DNA of 64,000 nt from Viridibacillus arvi (GTDB lineage Bacteria; Bacillota; Bacilli; Bacillales_A; Planococcaceae): assembly GCF_001274945.1 (NCBI RefSeq), contig NZ_LILB01000007.1, positions 73,108 to 137,107 of the forward strand, read 5' to 3'. The position numbers and the translations under genes are program-made. A model generated the notes under the pieces. The model ran no database searches. It was not told the origin of the DNA and worked only from the letters and a program-made list of their open reading frames with translations. Positions 1 to 7,849 of this stretch are shown piece by piece. Within the stretch, counting starts at the first letter, position 1. Every line of letters begins with the position of its first letter.

Positions 1-197
1 TGATTAACGTCTTGCATGTTCAGTTTTCAAGGTTCATTTTGTCGTTTTGTTTTGACGACTTTTAAATCTTAACATTTATATCTTCAACTGTCAACAACTT
101 TTTTAAAAAGTTTTATTTGAAAGTGAAGTTATTAAGTTTTGTTCGGTACGTCTTAGCGACAAGTAATATAATATAACACTTTCTATATAACTGTCAA
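1..197 (-). promoter_or_regulatory. Tandem rRNA-operon promoters P1/P2 and leader reading out of the left edge
   Basis: On the minus strand two strong promoters lie in tandem. P1 has TTGACA at 192-197 with TATATT/TATTAT at about 168-175. P2 has TTGACA at 89-94, a 17-base spacer and TAAGAT at 66-71. Downstream (about 11-34) is the sequence CTTGAAAACTGAAC, typical of Bacillus rRNA operon leaders and spacers. Paired TTGACA promoters are characteristic of Bacillus rrn operons, and an rrn operon follows gyrA in B. subtilis. The 16S gene itself lies outside the window, so this is inferred from the promoter and leader only. Confidence 0.75.
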
Positions 198-217
198 CAC
201 TTTTTAATAAAAAATAG

Positions 218-298
218 AATTCTATCCCTAACATTTAAAACTAATTATTTTTCTAAAGAGTTTCTTCCTATAGAAGGACTTAATTTAGGGATAGAATT
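218..298. repeat. 14-bp perfect inverted repeat with long loop
   Basis: The arms at 218-231 and 285-298 (core TTAGGGATAG) are perfect complements with a 53-base loop. They lie between the end of the HD-GYP-like gene and promoter P1. On the minus strand the distal arm is followed by a T-rich run, so it could end transcription of the gene at 306-1406. The loop is longer than a standard intrinsic terminator. Confidence 0.5.
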
Positions 299-305
299 AA
301 TAAAG

Positions 306-1406
306 CTAATCGGCGATTAATCTTTCGATATATAATATACGATTCCTTGATAAGTCTATGATTTCTGATGTGTCTATCAACTTTACAACCGGTCGAGTAG
401 GGGTATCCTTATTTACAAAAACAATTGTTGCTAATGCAAAATTAGATAATTCTACTTTTGTTCCTAATGGTAAATCTGCTAAACAGCTAAATAAAGTATG
501 AACTACTTCAATATTAAATTTGCCAAATTGCGATTCTCGGATCATTTCTAATACTTTAAAAGACGATTCTTTTTCTCTGTATACTCGTTCGCACGTCATA
601 GCGTGGAAAACATCAGCTACCGCAATAATATGAGAGTACACAGCAATGGAATTACCTTTCTCACCTAATGGATAACCACTACCATCTAATCGCTCATGAT
701 GCTGATATATAGCAATCTTCATATCAGATTTTAAAAGAGGAATTTCTTTCACTAATTGTGCACTATAAAAGGGATGTTCTTGAATTTCTTTAAGTTCTAA
801 CTCAGTTAAAGTCCCTGCCTTTTCAAGAATCTTTTTATTCACTTTTGCCATACCGCAATCAGCTAAAGCTGCTGCGCTGGCAACTTGAATAATATCTCCT
901 TTTGATAAGCCCATTTTATGCGCAATTGCAGCTGATATTAAACTAAGCGCAACTGAATGGTGATAAATATAATTTTTAGAATCTGAAAGTTCATTTAATG
1001 AGAAAATAAGTGCACGATCTCTTAATACATAATCTATTAACGGAAGTATAATAGTACGAATCTTTACAATATCAACTTTACTACCCGCCTGCCACTTAAA
1101 AAATTCAGCTTTAAATTCTGCAACACTCTTTCCATATTGGTTAGCAAATGGCGTCATACTTTCAACTACCACTTCATCTTCTTTAACAGTTTCAGGAACT
1201 AACGTGATTTCCTTTTCTTTTTTTTCAACGAATGATGTAGTGAGCACTGGGATTTTTGGGATTTGGAAAGCCTGAAATACAATTAAATGCTCTCTAGTAA
1301 TTTTAGTGTCTTTATATACAATAGGGTATTGTGTATTTGCCATTATATCCTCGGCCACGATACTACCCAATCGCAAATCAGCCACCTTCACTAATGTAGC
1401 ACTCAT
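306..1406 (-). CDS. HD-GYP-like domain protein with degenerate HD motif
   Basis: About 366 residues; ATG at 1406 is chosen because AAGGAG lies nine bases upstream (a GTG two codons earlier would sit three bases from it). The C-terminal half (about residues 140-290) aligns with HD-GYP domains, which hydrolyse cyclic di-GMP: HHSVALS, then ALADCGMAK where the family has a LLHDIGK-like motif, then EHPFYSA, QHHERLDGSGYP and VADVFHAM. The first histidine of the HD dyad is alanine, although the GYP motif is intact, so catalysis is doubtful. The N-terminal 130 residues are not recognised. It is the last gene before the rRNA promoters. It could be an active variant or a nucleotide-binding sensor. Confidence 0.75.
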   Translation of the reverse strand: MSATLVKVADLRLGSIVAEDIMANTQYPIVYKDTKITREHLIVFQAFQIPKIPVLTTSFVEKKEKEITLVPETVKEDEVVVESMTPFANQYGKSVAEFKAEFFKWQAGSKVDIVKIRTIILPLIDYVLRDRALIFSLNELSDSKNYIYHHSVALSLISAAIAHKMGLSKGDIIQVASAAALADCGMAKVNKKILEKAGTLTELELKEIQEHPFYSAQLVKEIPLLKSDMKIAIYQHHERLDGSGYPLGEKGNSIAVYSHIIAVADVFHAMTCERVYREKESSFKVLEMIRESQFGKFNIEVVHTLFSCLADLPLGTKVELSNFALATIVFVNKDTPTRPVVKLIDTSEIIDLSRNRILYIERLIAD

Positions 1407-1517
1407 AAGCACACACTCCTTCGAAAATAATTAATTTGTCCTAGTATATATTGTATCTAAAACTTACTTTAATTGTAATATAAATATTTAGTCCTTTTGT
1501 CATTTAAATTTTATACA

Positions 1518-1563
1518 TAAAAAACTCCAAGCATTGCACATATAGTACAATTGCTCGGAGCTT
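1518..1563 (-). terminator. Intrinsic terminator of the peptide ABC operon
   Basis: On the minus strand, shortly after the stop at 1587, a hairpin with arms GCTCCGAGCAATTG and CAATGCTTGGAG is followed by a run of T. The stem has one or two mismatches. Confidence 0.75.
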
Positions 1564-1586
1564 CTTTAATTTGGTTACTTACCTTG

Positions 1587-3383
1587 TTATTTAATTGGCT
1601 CTTCAGCAGTAAGTTCCAATACGTTTAAATCAGTAGCATTAACCCAGTCTTTATTGTAGTTTTTCACACGTTTGTTAACTGGCATAATTTCTGTACGGTA
1701 GTAAGTTGGGAATACTGGCGCTTGTTCAGCCATGTAGATTTGCCAATCCTTAAATGCTTTTGCACGAACTTCTGGATCGATCGCTTCTTTTGAATCGATT
1801 TTAGCTAGTAATTTATCTAACTCAGGAGAAGTGAATCGACTATAATTGTAAGATGAATCACGTCCATAAAGACCTAATGGAGACGGGTTAGTACCAGTAC
1901 CCCATGCAGCCATGTATACGTCAATATTTTTGTCATCAGCTTTTACTTTATCATAGAAACTATTGAATTCGATTAAACGACCTGTTGTTAAGACAACATT
2001 TAAACCAACATCTTTCCAATTTTGCAGGTAAAATTGCATCATAGCTTCGTCTTTATCATCGCCAGACATACCTGCCATTTTAATTTCAAGTTTTTTACCG
2101 TTTTTATCTTCTCTTAAACCATCTCCATCAACATCTTTAAATCCTGCATCATCTAATAATTTTTTCGCTTTTTCAGGATCATATTTAAATCCTTCTAATG
2201 TATCATCATAGAATGCAGAGAATACTGGTGGAATCAATGAGTTAGAACGTGAACGTAAGCCACTATAATATTCATCAGCTACTTGCTCAACATCCATTGC
2301 ATATGCAAATGCCTGTCGTAGACTAACGTCACCCATTTTAGCGTTTGGATCTGTTATACTTTCACCTGTTTTACTGTCAAATTTACCAAGTTTGAAACCA
2401 ACATAAGAATAAGCTAATTCTTTACGACCTAGTACTGTTAAGTTTTTCAAATCTTTAACTCCATCATAATTCGTTGCGCTATACGATGTAGCGATGTCAT
2501 ACTTACCAGCTTTTAAAGCTTCTGCAATTTGAGTTGAAGGAACAGTTGTTAATACAACTTTATCAATTTTAGGTTTGCCTCTCCAGTAATGTTCGTTAGC
2601 TACGAATTGTACTGATTCACCATTTACAATTTTATCAAATTTAAATGTACCAAGAGTAACTGGTGCTTTACGGATTTTATCCGATTTAATTAAATCTTTG
2701 ATTGCTACGTCTTTTAAGTAATGTTTTGGTGCTGCAGTGCCCCATAAACCGTCACCACCGTTGTAAATAGCAGGTGATAATTTTTTGAATGTAATTTCTA
2801 AAGTATGATCATCAATTTTTTTCAAACCTGAGATAGTTTTTGCTTTACCTGCATGATACTCTTCAGCACCAATAATATTTTTGAAATCACCATCATAACG
2901 AACACCAGTGTAATCTTTATGACCTATAATTTCATAAGGGAAAATAACATCTTCAATAGTTAAAGGTTCGCCGTCAGACCATTTTACGCCTTCACGAATT
3001 TTAACTGTTACTTTATTGTTATCAGCATCTACTTTTAAAGAAGCGATACCTTTATCACTAATTAAGAAATCTTCTTTTGTGTCATATAGACTATTACTTG
3101 CAAATGCCATAATTTTATCATCGTACGCATCTTCGTATAATTCAGCTAAGAAGATCCCTTTGAATGGTGAGTCATTTACAAGAGCGACTTGTAAAGTACC
3201 ACCCTTGATTGCCTCATCATTGTTTTCTACAGCTACTGGAAATGCGCTTGCATCTACTTTTTCCTCTTCTTTTTCCTTTTCTTTGCCACCGCTAGACTCT
3301 TTGCCCTTATCTCCACCACAAGCTGCTAAAACTAACGCTAGAGCTAATAGCATAGAAACTAAAAACCAATTCTTTTTCTTCAT
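1587..3383 (-). CDS. Peptide ABC transporter, substrate-binding lipoprotein (OppA/AppA type)
   Basis: 598 residues with a lipoprotein signal peptide: KKK start, hydrophobic stretch, lipobox LAAC with the modified cysteine near residue 22, then a charged Lys/Glu-rich linker. The rest is a family-5 extracellular solute-binding protein (SBP_bac_5), with motifs such as VKIREGVKWSDGEPLT near residue 125 and a C-terminal DLNVLEL. It should be anchored on the outer face of the membrane and deliver peptides to the permease pair encoded just upstream. It is the last gene of a D-F-B-C-A operon and ends at a clear terminator. The preferred peptide cannot be read from the sequence; nickel or other ligands are possible in this family. 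Confidence 0.88.
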   Translation of the reverse strand: MKKKNWFLVSMLLALALVLAACGGDKGKESSGGKEKEKEEEKVDASAFPVAVENNDEAIKGGTLQVALVNDSPFKGIFLAELYEDAYDDKIMAFASNSLYDTKEDFLISDKGIASLKVDADNNKVTVKIREGVKWSDGEPLTIEDVIFPYEIIGHKDYTGVRYDGDFKNIIGAEEYHAGKAKTISGLKKIDDHTLEITFKKLSPAIYNGGDGLWGTAAPKHYLKDVAIKDLIKSDKIRKAPVTLGTFKFDKIVNGESVQFVANEHYWRGKPKIDKVVLTTVPSTQIAEALKAGKYDIATSYSATNYDGVKDLKNLTVLGRKELAYSYVGFKLGKFDSKTGESITDPNAKMGDVSLRQAFAYAMDVEQVADEYYSGLRSRSNSLIPPVFSAFYDDTLEGFKYDPEKAKKLLDDAGFKDVDGDGLREDKNGKKLEIKMAGMSGDDKDEAMMQFYLQNWKDVGLNVVLTTGRLIEFNSFYDKVKADDKNIDVYMAAWGTGTNPSPLGLYGRDSSYNYSRFTSPELDKLLAKIDSKEAIDPEVRAKAFKDWQIYMAEQAPVFPTYYRTEIMPVNKRVKNYNKDWVNATDLNVLELTAEEPIK

Positions 3384-3399
3384 CTTTTTTCCTCCTTTA

Positions 3400-4311
3400 T
3401 CATCCTAATCTCTGTCTTGCATCTGCTGAACGACGTAATGCCTGTCCAACATAATTTATTCCTAACATCAATACTAAAATTAGTAATGCTGCCGGTAACC
3501 AAACCCATAATTTCGTAGACAATACTTCGGGATTTGCTGCGTAACTAACAAGAGTTCCTAAACTTGGTGTTGATGGTGGTAAACCGAAGCCAAGGAAGGA
3601 TAATCCTGTTTCAATACCGACATTTCCTGCAAAGTTCAATGTCAATTCTACAATTATAAGAGAACTTATATTCGGCATGATTTCTTTAAAGATAATAGTT
3701 GAATTACGAGTTCCCATTGTCTTAGAAGCACTAACATAATCCCTTCTACTTTCTGATAGGGACTTACTACGTATTAGTCTTGCAGTACCTATCCATAAAA
3801 AGAGACTCATTATTAATATAAAAGCCGCTACATTATATTTGGGAATAATTGTAACGAACACAATAATAATCATAGTCGTTGGCAGTGTCAAAAAGAAGTC
3901 AATAATACGCATAAATATATTATCGATAAGCCCACCAAAATAACCTGTTACTAACCCTATAACAACACCAGCAATTCCAGTTATTATCGTAATAATAATT
4001 GCAATTGTGATTGAGTTTCTAGCGCCAATAATTAATTGCCCTAAAATGGATCGCCCACCGTGGTCCGCTCCAAGTATAAAACCTTCACCTGGTTCAGCAT
4101 ATTTACCTCTTATACTAATACGCATTAGTTCCTCTTGATCGATGAATAATGAGGCTACGTAAATGCCCACAATAATTAACCCTAATAAAATTAAAGAGAA
4201 CATTGCTAGTTTGTCTTTTTTAAACTCCCTTAATATGACTTGGAATCCAGTCGGTGGAGAGCTAATTGTATCTTTTGCCGTATTTTCCGTACTATTTGTT
4301 TGTTGTGTCAT
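3400..4311 (-). CDS. Peptide ABC transporter permease (OppC/DppC type)
   Basis: 303 residues with an N-terminal membrane anchor (about 37-58) and a cluster of membrane helices from about 95 to 290. The binding-protein-dependent permease (EAA) loop is visible as SASKTMGTRNSTIIFKEIMPN, where the cytoplasmic ATPases dock. The extracytoplasmic segment GADHGGRSILGQLIIGARNS is typical of OppC/DppC. It pairs with the OppB-type subunit encoded immediately upstream (33-base gap) and precedes the binding-protein gene by 16 bases. It forms half of the transmembrane channel of the peptide importer. Confidence 0.88.
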   Translation of the reverse strand: MTQQTNSTENTAKDTISSPPTGFQVILREFKKDKLAMFSLILLGLIIVGIYVASLFIDQEELMRISIRGKYAEPGEGFILGADHGGRSILGQLIIGARNSITIAIIITIITGIAGVVIGLVTGYFGGLIDNIFMRIIDFFLTLPTTMIIIVFVTIIPKYNVAAFILIMSLFLWIGTARLIRSKSLSESRRDYVSASKTMGTRNSTIIFKEIMPNISSLIIVELTLNFAGNVGIETGLSFLGFGLPPSTPSLGTLVSYAANPEVLSTKLWVWLPAALLILVLMLGINYVGQALRRSADARQRLG

Positions 4312-4344
4312 CTCTATTCACCTCTCCTTTGTCATTAAGATTCA

Positions 4345-5307
4345 TCATTCTATCCGAATTCTTGGATCAACAATACTCATAATAATATCGGACAGTAGAC
4401 TACCTAATAATGTTAAGAAGCCGAACAACATGACAAGCGTTGTAATTACGCTATAATCACGTGATGCAATAGATGAAATAAATAACTGCCCCATCCCTGG
4501 GTAGCCAAAGATTGTTTCGATAAATACCGACCCGCCCAATAACCCTGTAATAGTAAATCCGAAGAAGGCAGCGATTGGTAATAATGAGTTTCTGAAAATA
4601 TGTTTAGTATAAACTTTCGAAATCGGAAGACCTTTACTTCGTGCTGTCTTAACATAATCCATTGATTTTGAATCGATTATTTCCGAACGTAAGTATTGAA
4701 TTACTCCAGTAGTAGCTAGTAATGCATAAGTGATAGCTGGCAAAAGCATATGGTACACTTTGCTCCAGAAATAGCCCCAAGTACCAGGATCGTGCGAAAC
4801 ATCCACCGTTCCACTAGTTGGAAAAATCGGGATGTGATAACCAAACATAAATAAGAAAATCAACGATAATACAAATGTAGGAATCGCATAACTAATAAAG
4901 CTATATAAAACAATTCCCTTATCTAGCAACGAATCCTGATAGCGTCCAGCTAAAATACCTAACGGAATGGCAATAGCATACAGTAAAATAACGCTTAATA
5001 ATGATAGCCAAAAGGTATTCATAGCACGCTCACCAATAAGTGATGAAACCGATACTTTAAATGTATAGCTATCACCAAAGTCACCTTGGAAAGCATTTGT
5101 AATCCAATTGTAGTATTGGACATACCAAGGATCATATAATCCAGCTTTTATCTTTAACTCTTCTATTACGTTTGGGTCTGTTTCTGGTGTTATTAACCCT
5201 GTAAATGGATCACCAGGCATAAACTTCGCCATAATAAAGATAAGTAAGCTAAGGACAAATAACTGTGGAATCATAACTAAAAATCGTCTTAATACTGTTT
5301 TCCACAT
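4345..5307 (-). CDS. Peptide ABC transporter permease (OppB/DppB type)
   Basis: 320 residues. The N-terminus (RRFLVMIPQLFVLSLLIF, then FMPGDPF) is the typical start of OppB/DppB permeases, with six predicted helices and an EAA-type loop containing YVKTARSKGLPISKVYTKH. The end (DPRIRIE) also fits the family. It begins one base after the upstream ATPase stop codon, with GGAGG in front, so translational coupling is likely. With the OppC-type subunit it makes the membrane channel. Confidence 0.88.
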   Translation of the reverse strand: MWKTVLRRFLVMIPQLFVLSLLIFIMAKFMPGDPFTGLITPETDPNVIEELKIKAGLYDPWYVQYYNWITNAFQGDFGDSYTFKVSVSSLIGERAMNTFWLSLLSVILLYAIAIPLGILAGRYQDSLLDKGIVLYSFISYAIPTFVLSLIFLFMFGYHIPIFPTSGTVDVSHDPGTWGYFWSKVYHMLLPAITYALLATTGVIQYLRSEIIDSKSMDYVKTARSKGLPISKVYTKHIFRNSLLPIAAFFGFTITGLLGGSVFIETIFGYPGMGQLFISSIASRDYSVITTLVMLFGFLTLLGSLLSDIIMSIVDPRIRIE

Positions 5308-5308
5308 T

Positions 5309-6256
5309 TCAGTTGCCTCCTTTGTCTTGCGTACTCATGGCAACCGAATGCGTACTACTTAATTGTTTTAGAGCATAGACTTTGCCATTTTCATCATAAT
5401 ACTTATGTTGTTCGGTTTGATAAATTGCTTCTACCCCTTGACGCTCTGCTTTACGCGCAATACGAGTAGACGGTTCAATATTAGGAATTGCTGATAATAA
5501 GCGTTGAGTATATATGTGTTGAGGATTTTTATAAACATCCTCACGACGACCAGTTTCAACAAAACGTCCCTTATACATAATTGAGATATGATCACACATA
5601 TGTTTTACAACACCTAAATCATGTGAGATAAATAGATAACTCAAGCCATATTCCTGTTGAATATCTTTCATAAAGTTTAAAACTTGAGCCTGTACTGATA
5701 AATCAAGCGCCGAAACAGGTTCATCTGCAATAATCATTTTTGGATTACAAGCAACTGCTCGAGCAATACCAATACGCTGCTTTTGCCCTCCTGAAAATTC
5801 ATGTGGATATTTATATTTAGCGTCCTCTGGCATCCCTACAATTGCCAGCAATTCATTAATCCGTCTATTTTCCTCTTGATCGCTTAATTTCAAAAAATTC
5901 CGAATAGGTTCTGCAATAATATCCTTTATACGCTTTCTTGGATTCATACTAGAATGTGAATCTTGGAAAATCATCTGTATATCTCTGTTATACGCTGAAG
6001 TTCTTTCACGACGTTGATTGGTAACATTTTCCCCTTCATAAATAATGCTTCCAGATGTAATTTTCTCTAACCCTATAATTGCCTTCCCAGTAGTGGATTT
6101 ACCCGAACCAGATTCACCAACTAGACCGTACGTTTTTCCTTTTTCAAATTCCATATTAACTCCATCAACCGCATAGACATGATCAACAACTCTGTTGAAA
6201 AAGCCACCGCGAATTGGATAATGTACACATAAATCTTTTATTTGCATAAAGCTCAT
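5309..6256 (-). CDS. Peptide ABC transporter ATP-binding protein (OppF/AppF type)
   Basis: 315 residues with a complete ABC ATPase core: Walker A GESGSGKST near residue 50, Q-loop near IFQDSHSSMNP, signature FSGGQKQRIGIARA, Walker B MIIADEPVSALD and the switch histidine in LFISHDLG. The C-terminal oligopeptide-transporter extension is present (PNIEPSTR). Its ATG overlaps the TGA of the upstream ATPase gene as ATGA, which indicates coupled translation of the two ATPase subunits. It powers the import of peptides with the partner encoded at 6253-7266. Confidence 0.88.
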   Translation of the reverse strand: MSFMQIKDLCVHYPIRGGFFNRVVDHVYAVDGVNMEFEKGKTYGLVGESGSGKSTTGKAIIGLEKITSGSIIYEGENVTNQRRERTSAYNRDIQMIFQDSHSSMNPRKRIKDIIAEPIRNFLKLSDQEENRRINELLAIVGMPEDAKYKYPHEFSGGQKQRIGIARAVACNPKMIIADEPVSALDLSVQAQVLNFMKDIQQEYGLSYLFISHDLGVVKHMCDHISIMYKGRFVETGRREDVYKNPQHIYTQRLLSAIPNIEPSTRIARKAERQGVEAIYQTEQHKYYDENGKVYALKQLSSTHSVAMSTQDKGGN

Positions 6257-7266
6257 CTTAGTTGTCCCCCCTCTGCACCTTCAAAATCGAAGTGTTTCCA
6301 GCAAGTACATCTTACAAGGTGTCCGGGGGCAACTTCATGTAATACTGGATTTTCCTCATGTGCATCTGCAGCAATCCATGGAATTCGAGATGAAAAACGG
6401 CATCCTTGGCGCGGTAAGTTTTTTAGTGATGGTACTAAACCTTTAATTACTTGAAGTTTCTCGTTTTCGCTATTCATCTGAGGAATAGAATTAAGTAGTG
6501 ATCTTGTATAGGGATGCTTAGGGTTATTAAATAACTCCTCTACTGGCGCTTCTTCAATAATTTGACCTGCATACATAACCGCAACGCGATCTGCAACTTC
6601 TGCAACTACTCCAAGGTCATGTGTAATTAATATAATTCCACTCTTTGTCTCAGCTTGTAATTCTTTCAATAAATCTAATATTTGTGCCTGAATCGTAACA
6701 TCCAGAGCTGTTGTTGGCTCATCCGCTACAATAATAGCTGGTTTGCAAGCAATGGCAATGGCAATTATGACACGTTGACGCATCCCACCTGATAATTGGT
6801 GTGGAAACTGATTTGCTACCCTTTCAGGATTAGGTATTCCAACTTGATTTAACAATTCAAGAACACGTTCAACTCTCTGCTCTTTTGTAAATTTCGTATG
6901 GTAGACTAAAGATTCTGAAATTTGTTCACCGATTCGCATTAAAGGATTTAATGCAGATAATGGATCCTGAAAAATCATTCCTATATCATTACCACGAATA
7001 CTATTAAACTTATCTTCTGGAAGTCCTGCAAGGTTTAAATCTTTATAAAGAATTTCACCTGTAACTTTTGTATTATTTGCAACATGTAAACCAAGAATTG
7101 AAGTAGCAAGTGTACTTTTACCACAACCTGATTCTCCAACTATAGCTAAAATCTCATTTTTGTTTAGATTAATAGAAACATCATCAACAGCATTATAATA
7201 TGTATCCTTTATTCGAAAACCGGTGTGTAAATTCCTGATGGTTAATAAATTCTCTGAGCTAGCCAA
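6253..7266 (-). CDS. Peptide ABC transporter ATP-binding protein (OppD/AppD type)
   Basis: About 337 residues from a TTG at 7266, chosen because AAAGGAG lies seven bases upstream; the open frame runs a further 34 codons but that part does not resemble the family. Walker A is GESGCGKST, the signature is LSGGMRQRVIIAIA and Walker B is IIVADEPTTALD. The C-terminal tail holds CRFSSRIPW and VRCTCW, resembling the OppD C-terminal cysteine cluster that can bind an Fe-S centre in some members. It is the first gene of the operon, about 140 bases after a predicted start site. Confidence 0.87.
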   Translation of the reverse strand: MASSENLLTIRNLHTGFRIKDTYYNAVDDVSINLNKNEILAIVGESGCGKSTLATSILGLHVANNTKVTGEILYKDLNLAGLPEDKFNSIRGNDIGMIFQDPLSALNPLMRIGEQISESLVYHTKFTKEQRVERVLELLNQVGIPNPERVANQFPHQLSGGMRQRVIIAIAIACKPAIIVADEPTTALDVTIQAQILDLLKELQAETKSGIILITHDLGVVAEVADRVAVMYAGQIIEEAPVEELFNNPKHPYTRSLLNSIPQMNSENEKLQVIKGLVPSLKNLPRQGCRFSSRIPWIAADAHEENPVLHEVAPGHLVRCTCWKHFDFEGAEGGQLR

Positions 7267-7409
7267 AATATGTCTCCTTTCAAAAACTCGTAATGTAGAA
7301 AGAATATTAAGAAAATAATAACAGTGTATCGAGCGAAAATATATACATAAAATTAAATAATATGTCAATTACTTTAAAAAACTCATACAAATGTTATATA
7401 TTGATTTAC

Positions 7410-7439
7410 ATTTTACACACTCATTCCAATTTTAGTCAA
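7410..7439 (-). promoter_or_regulatory. Predicted sigma-A promoter of the peptide ABC operon
   Basis: On the minus strand TTGACT (7434-7439), an 18-base spacer and TAAAAT (7410-7415). It gives a leader of about 135 bases before the TTG at 7266. Confidence 0.5.
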
Positions 7440-7789
7440 TCTATTTAATTATTTTTTCTTAATATAGTATAAAAATATGAAGATTCAATCTATTTGTGGT
7501 GCAAAGCGCTTAACGGCATCTACTAATCTATTACTTTAAAGTATAAAAGTATTTAAATAAAATATTCTAATATAATATAAGATTTTCTATAGTATTTTAT
7601 TTGTTCCCATATCGAAATCTTTTTTTGTCGTATTTTGTGGAATTATAAATAAAATTTCCTGAAAAAACCCTATAATATTGGGTTTCCTTGTTTATTCTGT
7701 CGCCTCATCATTTGCTCTTTCCTAAAGTCATAAAAATCATAATTAATTTCCATATCTTTTTAAACCCTGTCTAATAAAGTTATGAAAAT
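7440..7789. other. AT-rich intergenic stretch between gyrA and the ABC operon
   Basis: No convincing gene is seen. A small hairpin, AAACCC/GGGTTT around 7667-7688, is followed on the minus strand by a T-run and could be a second weak terminator behind gyrA. The rest is AT-rich without a clear pattern. Confidence 0.5.
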
Positions 7790-7832
7790 AATAATAAAAA
7801 AAGAACCTCGATTAGTTTTAATCGAGATTCTT
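7790..7832 (-). terminator. Intrinsic terminator of gyrA
   Basis: On the minus strand arms AAGAATCTCGATTA and TAATCGAGGTTCTT flank a 4-base loop and are followed by at least six T. It starts 18 bases after the gyrA stop codon. Confidence 0.9.
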
Positions 7833-7849
7833 CATATTAATAAGTAAAA

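Noticed and set aside
3016-3408. Plus-strand frame of 130 codons
   Set aside because: It lies wholly over the binding-protein gene on the other strand; low-complexity Ser/Phe text and no ribosome site.
7667-7688. AAACCC/GGGTTT hairpin with T-run as a riboswitch of the peptide operon
   Set aside because: It lies upstream of the predicted promoter, so it is more likely a second weak terminator behind gyrA.
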